Origin: JASGMR01 sp963664675
GTDB taxonomy: Bacteria; Thermotogota; Thermotogae; Petrotogales; Kosmotogaceae
Length of the DNA: 64,000 nucleotides
Reading direction: 5' to 3'
Assembly (NCBI GenBank): GCA_963664675.2
Contig: CAXXLB010000009.1
Location: 372,001 to 436,000 of the forward strand
Positions 8,444 to 17,500 of this stretch are shown in pieces. Below the pieces are notes generated by a model that did not search any database, had not been told where the DNA came from, and saw nothing but the letters and a program-made list of their open reading frames with translations. The translations under genes were made by a program, and so were the position numbers. Numbering within the stretch: the first letter of the stretch is position 1; each line of letters starts with the position of its first letter.

Positions 8444-9025
8444 ATGGAAGATAAGAAAAAGTTATTATATAAAAGTGCAAAGGAACTGTTCAGTGAAAAT
8501 GGATTTAAAAATACCAACGTTTCTGCGATAACGAGAAAAGCCGGGATGGCGGTGGGGACCTTTTACAATTACTATTCCTCGAAAGAAGATCTGTTCATGG
8601 ATATTTATCTTGAAGAGAATTCAAAACTGAAAAGGGAAATTATGCGGTCACTTGATCTCAATCTGGAACCACTGATAGTCATAGAAAATCTCGTTGCACT
8701 CAATTTCAAAGGTATGCAGAAAAACCCTATTCTCAGAGAATGGTACAACAAAAGCGTTTTCGATAAAATCGAGCAGACCTACCGGGAGAAAAACGGAGTC
8801 GATGCTGTTGATTTTTTATATGACAGTTTTCTTGAGATCATAGAAATGTGGCAGAGCAGGGGAAAAATGCGAAAAGATATAGACAGTAAAACGATAATGA
8901 TGATCTTCGTTGCGATTATCAACATCGATACCCACAAAGAAGAGATAGGAATAGAGTATTTTCCCGAACTTCTGGAAAAAATAACGGAACTGATAATGCA
9001 AAGTCTTACAAAAGATCAGGAGTAA
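8444..9025 (+). CDS. TetR-family transcriptional regulator
   Basis: The 193-residue protein has a TetR helix-turn-helix at residues about 5-50 (LYKSAKELFSENGFKNTNVS, then AVGTFYNYYSSKEDLF) and a helical ligand-binding C-terminus. I start it at ATG 8444, which has CGGAGGCGAAGG upstream. An earlier in-frame ATG at 8402 lies inside the operator palindrome and lacks a ribosome binding site. Matching palindromes before this gene and before apbE suggest that it represses itself and the flavin operon. The effector is unknown. Confidence 0.9.
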   Translation: MEDKKKLLYKSAKELFSENGFKNTNVSAITRKAGMAVGTFYNYYSSKEDLFMDIYLEENSKLKREIMRSLDLNLEPLIVIENLVALNFKGMQKNPILREWYNKSVFDKIEQTYREKNGVDAVDFLYDSFLEIIEMWQSRGKMRKDIDSKTIMMIFVAIINIDTHKEEIGIEYFPELLEKITELIMQSLTKDQE

Positions 9026-9051
9026 ATGCAGAAATTTTTTTTAAGTACTGA

Positions 9052-9077
9052 TGAATGAATGCGAAATTATTCATTCA
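9052..9077 (+). promoter_or_regulatory. Second TetR operator, upstream of apbE
   Basis: The palindrome TGAATGAAT-N8-ATTCATTCA has the same half-sites and 8-base spacing as the one at the tetR promoter; only the spacer differs. It lies 28 bases before the apbE start. No clear -35/-10 pair was found here, so it may act as a roadblock on read-through or flank an unrecognised promoter. Confidence 0.75.
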
Positions 9078-9104
9078 CTAACAAAATAATGCCGGGAGAG
9101 AACG

Positions 9105-10142
9105 ATGAACATACCAAAAATATTCGAGAAAAGAAACAGGTTCAAAAAAATATATCAAAAAAGGGGACGCACCGGATCGGAAGTTGCAATGTTTGAATAC
9201 AAAGATTTCGCAATGAATACCGAAATTACATTTAAAATATTCGGAGAAAATGCCCCAGAAGCGTGTAACGATGCCATAGTTGAAATCAAGCGACTGGAAA
9301 AGAAGCTCAGTCGTTTCATACCGGACAGTGAAATCAGCAGGCTGAATCAGGAGGCGGGGAAGAGCCCCGTGAAAATCTCTCCGGAAACCTGCAATCTTCT
9401 GTCCCGCGCAATTTGTTATTCAAAGGCTTCAAAGGGGACATTCAACATTTTAACCGGAGCATTGATGGATCTCTGGGATTATAAACATGCGGCGGATGCA
9501 CCCGAAAAAACAAAAATATTGCAGATTTCACCCTTTATCGATTATCGTGATTTGATACTCGACGAACACGACCAGACTGCAATGCTGAGAAAATCCGGGC
9601 AATCGATAGATCTGGGTGGAATCGGAAAGGGATTCGCGGCAGATTTTTGTATGGACATATTCAAAAAGAGGGGAATCACTTCGGCTTTTGTAAATATAGG
9701 CGGAAATGTTTCCGTTCTCGGAAACAAACCGGATGGTTCTCCATGGTGTGTGGGTATTCGTCATCCCCGAAGGGAAAATGAACTTCTGGCCGCGGTGAAG
9801 ATTACCGGAAAAACAGTGGTTACCTCGGGGGATTATGAACGATATTTTGTGGATCACGAAGGGAAAAAATGGCATCACATCATGAATCCGGCAACCGGAT
9901 TCCCTGCAGAATCCGATATCATAAGCGTTACCATAATTGCCGACAACTCGACGATGGCCGATGCACTTTCCACGGCGGTTTTCGTGGCAGGCATCGATGA
10001 AGGGTTAATGTGCCTGTCGAAATTTCCAGGAACAGAAGCGGTTTTGGTGGATAAACATGAGCAGGTTTTCATAACCTGTGGGCTGGAAAAATATTTTCAA
10101 TGCGCAGAGAACATAAAAGTAAATGTGATTGAAAGGAAGTGA
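9105..10142 (+). CDS. apbE: FAD:protein FMN transferase (ApbE family)
   Basis: The 345-residue protein carries the ApbE motifs: FSRFIPDSEISRLN-like region near residue 70 (here LSRFIPDSEISRLN), SIDLGGIGKGFAAD near 168, FVNIGGN, TVVTSGDYERYF, HHIMNPATG near 263 and the DNSTMADALSTAVF stretch near 285. The enzyme joins FMN covalently to a threonine in target proteins using FAD. The next gene encodes a protein with an FMN-binding domain and the acceptor motif, so enzyme and substrate are adjacent. The N-terminus is basic but has no hydrophobic signal peptide or lipobox, unusual for a family that mostly works outside the membrane. Start supported by GGGAGAG. Confidence 0.92.
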   Translation: MNIPKIFEKRNRFKKIYQKRGRTGSEVAMFEYKDFAMNTEITFKIFGENAPEACNDAIVEIKRLEKKLSRFIPDSEISRLNQEAGKSPVKISPETCNLLSRAICYSKASKGTFNILTGALMDLWDYKHAADAPEKTKILQISPFIDYRDLILDEHDQTAMLRKSGQSIDLGGIGKGFAADFCMDIFKKRGITSAFVNIGGNVSVLGNKPDGSPWCVGIRHPRRENELLAAVKITGKTVVTSGDYERYFVDHEGKKWHHIMNPATGFPAESDIISVTIIADNSTMADALSTAVFVAGIDEGLMCLSKFPGTEAVLVDKHEQVFITCGLEKYFQCAENIKVNVIERK

Positions 10143-10147
10143 AAAAA

Positions 10148-10609
10148 ATGGGTAAAACTAAAAAGAAAAAGGAGAGGATTAAAATGTGGATTATAATACC
10201 AATTATTATTGGTGGAATTGCGATTGTGCTGGCAGGAGGATATTTCATAAGTGCGCCCGGAAGGCGCGAAGTTGCAAATCTCGTCATCGATGATGTGAAT
10301 TTTAAAAAATTTCGTGATGGTGTCTATGTAGGAGAGTATATCGGAGAAAACAGTCATCTCAGAGATGCACAGGTTGAAGTTACGATATCGGATGGAACGA
10401 TAAGTAATATTAAAACACTGAAGGGTGCAATCGATAAAGATGGAAACCCGGTGAAATTAACCGGAAATCTGAGCGTCGACAGTATATATGAGAATGTCAT
10501 GAAATCACAAACCCTTGAAGTGGATGTTGTAAGTGGTGCAACACTAACTTCCAAAGCTCATCTGAAAGCACTGGAAAACGCCTTGAAAAAGGCACAGCCC
10601 GAACAATAG
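10148..10609 (+). CDS. Membrane-anchored FMN-binding domain protein
   Basis: The protein of about 153 residues has a lysine-rich N-terminus, one transmembrane helix (WIIIPIIIGGIAIVLAGGYF) and an FMN-binding domain. The domain ends in VDVVSGATLTSKA, which holds the SGAT motif whose threonine receives FMN from ApbE. ATG at 10148 is preferred over GTG at 10139 because AGGAAG is correctly spaced for it; the gene starts six bases after the apbE stop. Positive residues before the helix predict that the domain faces outside. It probably passes electrons, perhaps with the flavodoxin encoded next. The redox partner outside the operon is unknown. Confidence 0.88.
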   Translation: MGKTKKKKERIKMWIIIPIIIGGIAIVLAGGYFISAPGRREVANLVIDDVNFKKFRDGVYVGEYIGENSHLRDAQVEVTISDGTISNIKTLKGAIDKDGNPVKLTGNLSVDSIYENVMKSQTLEVDVVSGATLTSKAHLKALENALKKAQPEQ

Positions 10610-10636
10610 TATCGGGACAGAAAAGGAGGTTGAATA

Positions 10637-11149
10637 ATGAAAACAGCGGTAATTTCCTATTCTTACACAGGTAACAACGATGCGCTTGCGAACAGCGTTG
10701 CCAGAGAACTGACTGCGGATCACATACAGATTTCCGAGGAAAAACCCAGAACAATGGGAACTATAGTCCTGGACATGCTTATTTCCCGCACTCCGAAGGT
10801 AAATGTAAATCCGGATATATTGAAAAAATACGATATGGTTCTCTTTTTCGCACCGATCTGGATGGGATATGTTGCATCACCACTTCGTTCACATCTCAAG
10901 TATCTGAAGAAACATCCGCAAAAATACGGCTTTTTTTCTATAAGCGGCGGCGCGGACAGTGACAATCCAAAGTTGAAAGGTGAATTAAAGAAGCGCACGG
11001 GAGCTGAACCCGAGATATATATGGACTTACATATCGCAGATCTGCTATCAAAACCGAACCCCACTCGAAAAGACACATCTGTCTACAAGCTGAACGATAA
11101 AGATATAAAACAACTTACGAATGTGATAGTGAAAAAAATTAAAAAATAA
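10637..11149 (+). CDS. Flavodoxin-like protein
   Basis: The 170-residue protein begins MKTAVISYSYTGNNDALA, a beta-strand followed by the S/T-rich phosphate-binding loop of flavodoxins. A later IWMGYVASPLRSHLKYL stretch fits the flavodoxin_4/NADPH-FMN reductase-like fold. It should bind FMN non-covalently and carry electrons in the cytoplasm. A good site (AAAGGAGG) and a 27-base gap place it last in the apbE operon; a terminator follows about 87 bases on. Confidence 0.85.
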   Translation: MKTAVISYSYTGNNDALANSVARELTADHIQISEEKPRTMGTIVLDMLISRTPKVNVNPDILKKYDMVLFFAPIWMGYVASPLRSHLKYLKKHPQKYGFFSISGGADSDNPKLKGELKKRTGAEPEIYMDLHIADLLSKPNPTRKDTSVYKLNDKDIKQLTNVIVKKIKK

Positions 11150-11235
11150 TATAAGTGTGGTTTTGGGATCTTTACAATACTATAACTTCGATATAAAAAG
11201 AAACACAAACATTCGAATAAACAACAAAAACTAAC

Positions 11236-11256
11236 GGGCGATAAACGCCCTTTTTT
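11236..11256 (+). terminator. Terminator of the tetR-apbE-flavodoxin unit
   Basis: GGGCG, a five-base loop, CGCCC and six T give a compact intrinsic terminator on the plus strand. Confidence 0.8.
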
Positions 11257-11363
11257 CATATCTTTCCATTTCCGTTTGATTGTGATTTTATTTACCGAAT
11301 CATTTAAATCAATGAAAAACAACTCAGAGAGTAGAAAATTGGTAAATAGAGAACAGGAAAAGG

Positions 11364-11500
11364 ACAGTGCCTAGTGCCTGGTGAAAAGCAGCAGAGCAGA
11401 TAATAGAAAACAGGAGAATTGATAATAGGTGAAATGGAATGGGATAGAAAACAGAGAATAGACAAATAGATAACAGGCTTAAAAAGCAAAAAACCAAGAG
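11364..11500 (+). repeat. Left copy of IS-flanking repeat
   Basis: This stretch is present again, inverted, at 12926-13056. Bases 11409-11479 match 12942-13012 perfectly over 71 bp, and identity stays high for about 130 bp. It is rich in short motifs such as GTGCCTAGTGCCTGGTG and AACAGG and has no reading frame. It probably belongs to a dispersed repeat family of this genome. Confidence 0.8.
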
Positions 11501-11586
11501 CAGGAATCAAAAAATCTAATCCTTATGCAACCGTTTGCCTACCGTTCAGCTATCGTTCAACGATCGTTTCCCAATCGCTTCAAAAG

Positions 11587-11652
11587 GGCAGTGTCTGGTG
11601 CGTGGTGCCTGGAAAAGAGAATAGAGAACAGGCTGAAAAGACTCAAGAGCAG
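11587..11652 (+). repeat. Third, internally deleted copy of the repeat
   Basis: This copy keeps the GTGCCTGG-type head and the tail (GCTGAAAAGACTCAAGAGCAG-like). It lacks the core between two AACAGG direct repeats, as expected of a deletion by slippage between them. It ends exactly where the IS begins. Confidence 0.65.
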
Positions 11653-11708
11653 TGGATATTCCCCTGTAAAATAGACAGAGAGAAAAGATACAAGGGGGAA
11701 CAAAAAGG

Positions 11709-11996
11709 ATGAGAAAAACATACGAAAAAGAATTTAAATTGGAAATATGCAAAAAGATAAGAGAAGGAAAAAAGACAGTCACAGAAATATCAAAGGAATA
11801 TGAAATATCAAGACCAATAGTGTCAAGATGGATAGCAGAATACAAGAAATATGGAAACAGAGCATTTAAAGGAAAAGGAAAAAGACTACCAGACAAAGCA
11901 GAGATATATGCATTAAAAAGGAAAATAGAAATACTTGAGAAAGAGAATGAAATCCTAAAAAAATTCAAGCAGTTTGTGAAGAGCCAAAAGTCCTGA
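11709..11996 (+). CDS. IS3-family OrfA
   Basis: The 95-residue protein has the helix-turn-helix of IS3 OrfA (YEKEFKLEICKKIREGKKTV, then EISRPIVSRWIAEYKK) and a leucine-zipper tail (LKRKIEILEKENEILKKF). An in-frame A_AAA_AAA heptamer lies at 11957-11963. The -1 frame opens at 11951, just after a stop, and runs without interruption into orfB. A frameshift at the heptamer would therefore make the OrfAB transposase. OrfA alone normally binds the ends and regulates. Confidence 0.9.
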   Translation: MRKTYEKEFKLEICKKIREGKKTVTEISKEYEISRPIVSRWIAEYKKYGNRAFKGKGKRLPDKAEIYALKRKIEILEKENEILKKFKQFVKSQKS

Positions 11997-12007
11997 GGTT
12001 TGCTTTT

Positions 12008-12856
12008 GTGAAAAGGAATTCCAAAAAATATACAATTAGCATCATTTGCAGACTGCTAAAAATATCCAGGCAAGGATACTATGAATTTTTACATAGGAAA
12101 CCATCAAAAAGGGAATTGCATCACGAATATCTCATAAAAGAGATTAAACGAATTTACAAAGAACACAAAGGAAGATATGGATCGCCACGTATTGCTTTAC
12201 AAATGTATATGGAAGGGATAGAAACTAATAAAAAGACCATTGCAAAGCTAATGCAGAAAGAAGGACTTGTCTCTATATATTATAAAAAAAGGAAGTATAA
12301 AAAAGTTGAAAAAGAATTGAGAGATTATATAAGAGAGAATATACTTGAAAGGCAATTCAAACAAGAGAAAACGGACAAAGTACTCGTAAGTGATATAACA
12401 TATGTACCGTGTAGAGATGGAACACTTTACCTAACAAGTTATATAGATTTATCCTGTAGAATGCTCAGGAGTTATAAAATAAGTACCCATATGAGAAAAA
12501 GTGTGGTTATTGAACCATTAATAAATATTTTAAAGAAGAAAAACATGTTAGGGTGTATTATACATACAGACAGGGGATCACAATATAGAAGTTATGAATA
12601 CAAAGAATTACTCGAAAAAAATCAAATAAACCATTCTATGAGTAAACCTGGAACACCTTTGGATAATGCAGTTATAGAATCATTTTACAAAACAGTGAAA
12701 GTAGAACTTATTAATCCCAACAAAAATAAAACAAAGGCTGAGATGAAAGTTCTTCTTCGTAATTATTTAGAAGATTATTATCCAAAGAAGAGAATTCATA
12801 CTTCATTAGGAATGACTCCTTATAAATATGAACAAATTTTATTGAGCAATTCGTAA
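12008..12856 (+). CDS. IS3-family OrfB transposase catalytic part
   Basis: The 282-residue frame has the HTH_21 region at its start (SIICRLLKISRQGYYEFL) and an rve/DDE integrase core. The catalytic residues are seen in VSDITY, HTDRGSQY and NAVIESFYKTVK (D, D, E). It starts at a GTG without a good ribosome binding site and lies in the -1 frame of orfA, so it is most likely translated as a fusion. No stop or frameshift damages it, so the element may still be active. Confidence 0.92.
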   Translation: MKRNSKKYTISIICRLLKISRQGYYEFLHRKPSKRELHHEYLIKEIKRIYKEHKGRYGSPRIALQMYMEGIETNKKTIAKLMQKEGLVSIYYKKRKYKKVEKELRDYIRENILERQFKQEKTDKVLVSDITYVPCRDGTLYLTSYIDLSCRMLRSYKISTHMRKSVVIEPLINILKKKNMLGCIIHTDRGSQYRSYEYKELLEKNQINHSMSKPGTPLDNAVIESFYKTVKVELINPNKNKTKAEMKVLLRNYLEDYYPKKRIHTSLGMTPYKYEQILLSNS

Positions 12857-12925
12857 TTTATCTTTATGTAAATAAATATGGGGTATATCCAGTTTTCTTG
12901 ACAGACCCTTTATGTACGTTTTTCT

Positions 12926-13056
12926 GCTCTTGAGTCTTTTCAGCCTGTTATCTATTTGTCTATTCTCTGTTTTCTATCCCATTCCATTTCACCTATTATC
13001 AATTCTCCTGTTCTCTATTCTCTGCTCTGCTACCTTTCACTACGCACTAGGCACTG
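12926..13056 (-). repeat. Right, inverted copy of IS-flanking repeat
   Basis: This is the inverted partner of 11364-11500, with the perfect 71-bp core at 12942-13012. It also contains the tail that borders the IS on the left (GACTCAAGAGCAG), here followed by about 20 bases before the IS right tip. No coding frame is convincing here. Confidence 0.8.
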
Positions 13057-13219
13057 TCTTTCAGGCACTAAATCCTAAACACCAGGCACAGTTTTTTTAT
13101 GCTATTCTCTACACTGCTTTTTTATTTTAAATGTTTCTTTATAAAATAATAATCTGTTATCATATATGAGTACAGAAAATATAATTTTTCATAGATTTAT
13201 TTTTCGGAGGTGTATAATT

Positions 13220-14257
13220 ATGGATTATTTATCTTTCAGCGGAAATCACTACGCTATGGGAAAAGCGTTGGGAAACTTTTTCATAGAAAATAACGCCATA
13301 TTTCCTTTGAAACTCAACGATCGTCAAAAAAGCTTCGGCAGAGAGAGTGGAAAAATTTTAGAACAGCTCTTTCCGGAAGTTTCGAAAGAAATAAAGGGTG
13401 TAACTGACACGATAAAAATAAACAACGAGCTCTTCACTTCATTGCTTATATGTGCGGGCTGCTGTTTGACTATACGCGAAAATCACAACGTGGAAGTCAG
13501 AGGCTGCACGGCTTTCAGTTTTATAAAAAACAACAAAATCTATTACGGCAGGGACAATGATTTACCCCCGTATTTGAAAAATGTGAGCAAAAGTATATAT
13601 TATGAGCCGGAAAATAGGAATAAATTCATTCTCAACACGTCTTCATTCGTAAACGGTGAAGAGGGGATAAACGAACACGGACTGGTTGCCGCGATGACTT
13701 TTGTGAAACCGGTGAAAGAGGAAATCACGCCCGGACTGAACTCACTGTTTCTGGTGAGATTGATACTTGAAAATTGTTCCTCGGTGGAGGAAGGTCTGGC
13801 CTTTCTTGAAAAAGTGCCGATCGCATCGAGCTGCAACATTCTACTGGCCGATAAAAATATGAAAATGCTGGTAGTCGAATGCAATCCTCTGAAGTTAAAC
13901 ATAAGATATCCCGAGAAAAGCGATAGAGGCGAAGATTTCATCGTAACGGTGAATCATTTCACATCACCGGAAATGTCGGAACACGACGCGAGCAATAAAA
14001 ATATTTATTCATCTGGAAAAAGATACGAAACGGCTCATACGATGCTGCAAAAAAGCGAGAAGGTCGGTACGTTAGGCTTCATAAGAGATTTGCTGAGCGG
14101 CAGATTCGGTTTTATGTGCCAGTACAAAAAAACTATTAAATTCGAAACGATATGGTCCTCCATTTTTGACATTTCGGATAAAAAGGTCTATTTGGCCGGT
14201 GGCAATCCATCCGAAACGGAGTATGTTGAGGATTTGAGATTGAAATTCAACTATTGA
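13220..14257 (+). CDS. C45-family linear amide C-N hydrolase (acyltransferase-like)
   Basis: The 345-residue protein has the Ntn-hydrolase hallmark VRGCTAFSF at residues 93-101, with Cys96 as probable nucleophile. The following YYGRDNDLPPYL and GLNSLFLVRLILENCSSVEE segments match peptidase C45 / acyl-CoA:6-aminopenicillanate acyltransferase-like proteins. Members cleave a propeptide before the Cys to become active and then act on linear amides. ATG 13220 is chosen for its CGGAGGTG site; an upstream ATG at 13166 lacks one. No signal peptide is visible. Its substrate is unknown, and it is not clearly tied to the glycan locus that follows 235 bases on. Confidence 0.8.
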   Translation: MDYLSFSGNHYAMGKALGNFFIENNAIFPLKLNDRQKSFGRESGKILEQLFPEVSKEIKGVTDTIKINNELFTSLLICAGCCLTIRENHNVEVRGCTAFSFIKNNKIYYGRDNDLPPYLKNVSKSIYYEPENRNKFILNTSSFVNGEEGINEHGLVAAMTFVKPVKEEITPGLNSLFLVRLILENCSSVEEGLAFLEKVPIASSCNILLADKNMKMLVVECNPLKLNIRYPEKSDRGEDFIVTVNHFTSPEMSEHDASNKNIYSSGKRYETAHTMLQKSEKVGTLGFIRDLLSGRFGFMCQYKKTIKFETIWSSIFDISDKKVYLAGGNPSETEYVEDLRLKFNY

Positions 14258-14450
14258 AGAAAAATTTTGCATTCACTTTACCCGCACCGTGAAACATCTA
14301 TCAAAAGACATTTTTGTCCCGGTAGAAGTTAATTCACTTTTTAACAAACGCATTCAGTTCGTTTGGACGTTCTTCATAACGGTTAAAAACAATGAAAAAG
14401 GGAATATAAATTTGTGTACCTCCTTAAATAAAAATTAATGAGGATTTTTT

Positions 14451-14478
14451 TTGACTTAATTTTTTTATGGCTTATAAT
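14451..14478 (+). promoter_or_regulatory. Strong promoter of the first glycosidase gene
   Basis: TTGACT (14451-14456) and TATAAT (14473-14478) are 16 bases apart, in a very T-rich context. The start codon of the 1008-residue glycosidase follows 26 bases later. No clear operator palindrome overlaps it. Confidence 0.75.
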
Positions 14479-14504
14479 AAGTTGATCGTTGTATGGAGGA
14501 AATC

Positions 14505-17500
14505 ATGGATAAAAATATTCTGGAAGAAAAGGGTTTTATTGTTTACGGTGACAATTTCGACAAAAAGAATTTAAAGGATAAAAATATCGTCTGGATCAAT
14601 TCCAGGGAGAAAAATTTTTTTAAAGAGATCGCGGGAAAAAACGATATCGTTCTTTATGGTGAAGGTGTGGAAAACCTTTTCGATTTCATGGAAGAGGAAA
14701 GTTCGTTCAAAAAAATGAAAACCGTATATGAAGAAGACCTGTTCGACAAAAGAGGCTTCCAGCCATATGATGATAATCCTCTGTTCAGGAGAACGCATTG
14801 TGGATTCTATTCTTTGTTTCTGTATGAAAACGACGTTTTTGACGATGTGTATTTTTATGCGGGTAAAAAGGCGAAGAAGATCGCGTGTGAAAAGAGATAC
14901 ATAGATTATAAACCCGAAAAAACCATAATCTGGGAGTATGATTACTGCGATAAAAAAATTCTCTGTATAGGTGGATATTTGAATCTGTCAAAGGATAACC
15001 CGTATTTCGCCGAAACAGGGCTTTTTCTAAAAAATATAGCGAATTATCTAAATTCACCGGTTGAGAAAGACGGTAAAAAATCACAGAAGGAAAAAATGAA
15101 TATACCGCTGAAAATAGAGCTCTCCGATTCTCCAGCAGAAGTAAAAAGTGGCGTGAATTTAAAGTTTTATTCGCATGGAGATTCCTATGCGAATACCTCG
15201 GGTGAAAGAATCCTCGTGAACGGCAGAGAAGACGGAACGATAGAGGAGATCTGGACCCATCCATTCAGACTGTTCACTTATCTGAACATTTTCATCGATT
15301 CTATTCCCTTAAAAGAGCAGAAACTGACCCTGAAAACGACTCCGGAAATGCTGGAATATAAAAATGAATTCATGAGTTTTGTTCTTTTCGCTTCACTGGA
15401 TAAACCGGTTTTTCTCGCAGATATAAGGTTTTTCGATTCGGAAAAACACGATGTATCCGTTGAGCTTCACTCGGATCTTCAGCCGATGTGGCCAAGAAAA
15501 AAAGGTCATTACGGCCCTGTTGAATATGATATCACAGATGAAAAATGCATCTCGATCGGCAACCAACAAGGAAACTACAGAGGCTATCTGGGATTCAACA
15601 AAACATTTTCTTCAAATTTATCAATAAAGGAAAATCACCTGACCGGCGAAGTGCACTTTGGGAGTATCAACGGCCTGTCATTTTACGGTGCCGGTTACGT
15701 AGCTTCGGATAAGATTCCGGAAGAGATTTCAATGAACGAAGAATTGAAAAGAGTTATAGATTTCGACAGTAATTATTTGAAAAACACGGCCTCGCTGAAG
15801 GTGGATGATGAAGAAATAAATGACCTGTTCAAATGGTCAAAATTGAAAACGAGGAGTTTTTTCACAAACACTCCCGAAATCGGCAGGGGCCTGATGGCGG
15901 GATATTCATCGAGCAGGAAGGGATGGTTCGCCGAAAGACCTGGATACGCATGGTACTTTGGAAGAGACAGTCTCTTTGTATCCCTGACTCTTCTCTACAA
16001 CGGAGATTTTGAAAGCGTCAGAGAAAACCTGAAACTTTTAATGCAATACCAGAGAGTGGATGGAAAGATTTACCACGAATTGACCACGAGCGGTTTCGTT
16101 CATTACGATGCTGCCGATTCAACTCCCCTCCTCATCTATATCATGTATAAATATCTCATGCATACTGGTGATATCGATTTTATTAAGGTCAACTACAAAA
16201 ATATTATGAAGGCATACGATTACTGTATCTCAACCGATCTGGATAAAGACTTTCTAATTGAAAATACGATTGCGGGTCATGGTTGGGTTGAGGGCGGAGC
16301 TCTGTACGGTTCGCATGCTTCTTTTTACCTCAACTGCATATGGACGGCAGCGATAAAATCGGTGAATTATATTTCAAAATTGATGAATGATGAAAAAACG
16401 AATAAAAATTCAAAGAATTTGCTGAAAAATACCCAGGATGCGCTCGAGCATTTCTGGAACGAAAAAAATAAAGAATACTGTCTCGGAATAGACAGAGAGG
16501 GAAAAAGGCTGGATTTTTTCACCGTTATAAATTCCGTGGGAGTCTTTCTGGATATAACAGATTATGAAAAGTCGCTTAAAACTGTTAAAAAATTCGGTAC
16601 AACCGGTTTTTCGACCGACTGGGGAACAAGAATCATAAGCAGAATGAACGGTCTATACAAAGAAACGGGATATCATGAAGGAGCCATATGGCCCTTATTC
16701 ACCGGCTGGGCATCACTTGCAGAATATAAGGTCGGCGAACTGTATAATGCGGAAAATCACTGGTTAGCCAATTTAAACGAGGCAAACTTCTTTGCCAAGG
16801 GAGAAATCTCTGAAGTTATAAACGGCGGAGTTTACAAACCGACCGGAATCTGTGATCACCAGGCCTGGTCCCAGTCCTTTTCTTTACATTCCATTTATGA
16901 AGGTCTTCTGGGTCTGAACATCAATGCTCCTGAGAAAAGTGTGAAACTACAACCCCAGATATCCTTCGAATTCAACGATATAAAACTGAAAAATATCTAT
17001 ATCGGCGATACGAAGTTGAAAATAAAATTCAAAAGGGAAATAAAGGGTTTAAAAGTCAAAGAGAGATACGAGATGAATTCACAGAAAAAATTGAATTATT
17101 CTTTTTCGCCATACATTGCAAAATATTCAAAAATCCTTTCAATTTCAATAAACGGAAGGGAAACGGCATATGAAAAAATCGAAAGACTGAATACCGATTA
17201 TCTTTCCATAAATGAATCATTCGGGGGAAAATCAGTTGTCATTGAACTGGAATACGAAGTTCCATTCATCTTAAAACCAATTAAACCAAAGTATTTTCCC
17301 AATTCCACGAGTAAACTTCCGAGAATAACGGGGATAGAAAAAAAAGGCGATTCATACGAAATAAATGTTGAAATACTTAAAAGCGCTGAAATTTTCCTCA
17401 TTACAGACGGCGATGTATGCATACCAAACACAAATTTCACTTACAATATGAAAAATCTGTACATCGAAACTCTCCCTTCGGAGAATAAATACGCATCCAG

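Larger units (their letters stand above)
11653..12903 (+). mobile_element. IS3-family insertion sequence
   Basis: The element holds orfA and orfB in the typical -1 arrangement. The ends share TGGATAT-N-CCCC in inverted orientation (left from 11653; right 12880-12891). The right end probably extends to the TTGACA at 12898-12903, since TGTCAAG is the usual outer tip. The left tip seems altered or merged with the flanking repeat, so the left boundary is uncertain. No target duplication was recognised. Confidence 0.8.

Noticed and set aside
11531..11577. Short tandem array of CGTTCA/CGATCG-like units resembling a CRISPR or iteron set
   Set aside because: The units are too short and degenerate, with no regular spacing and no cas or replication gene near by.
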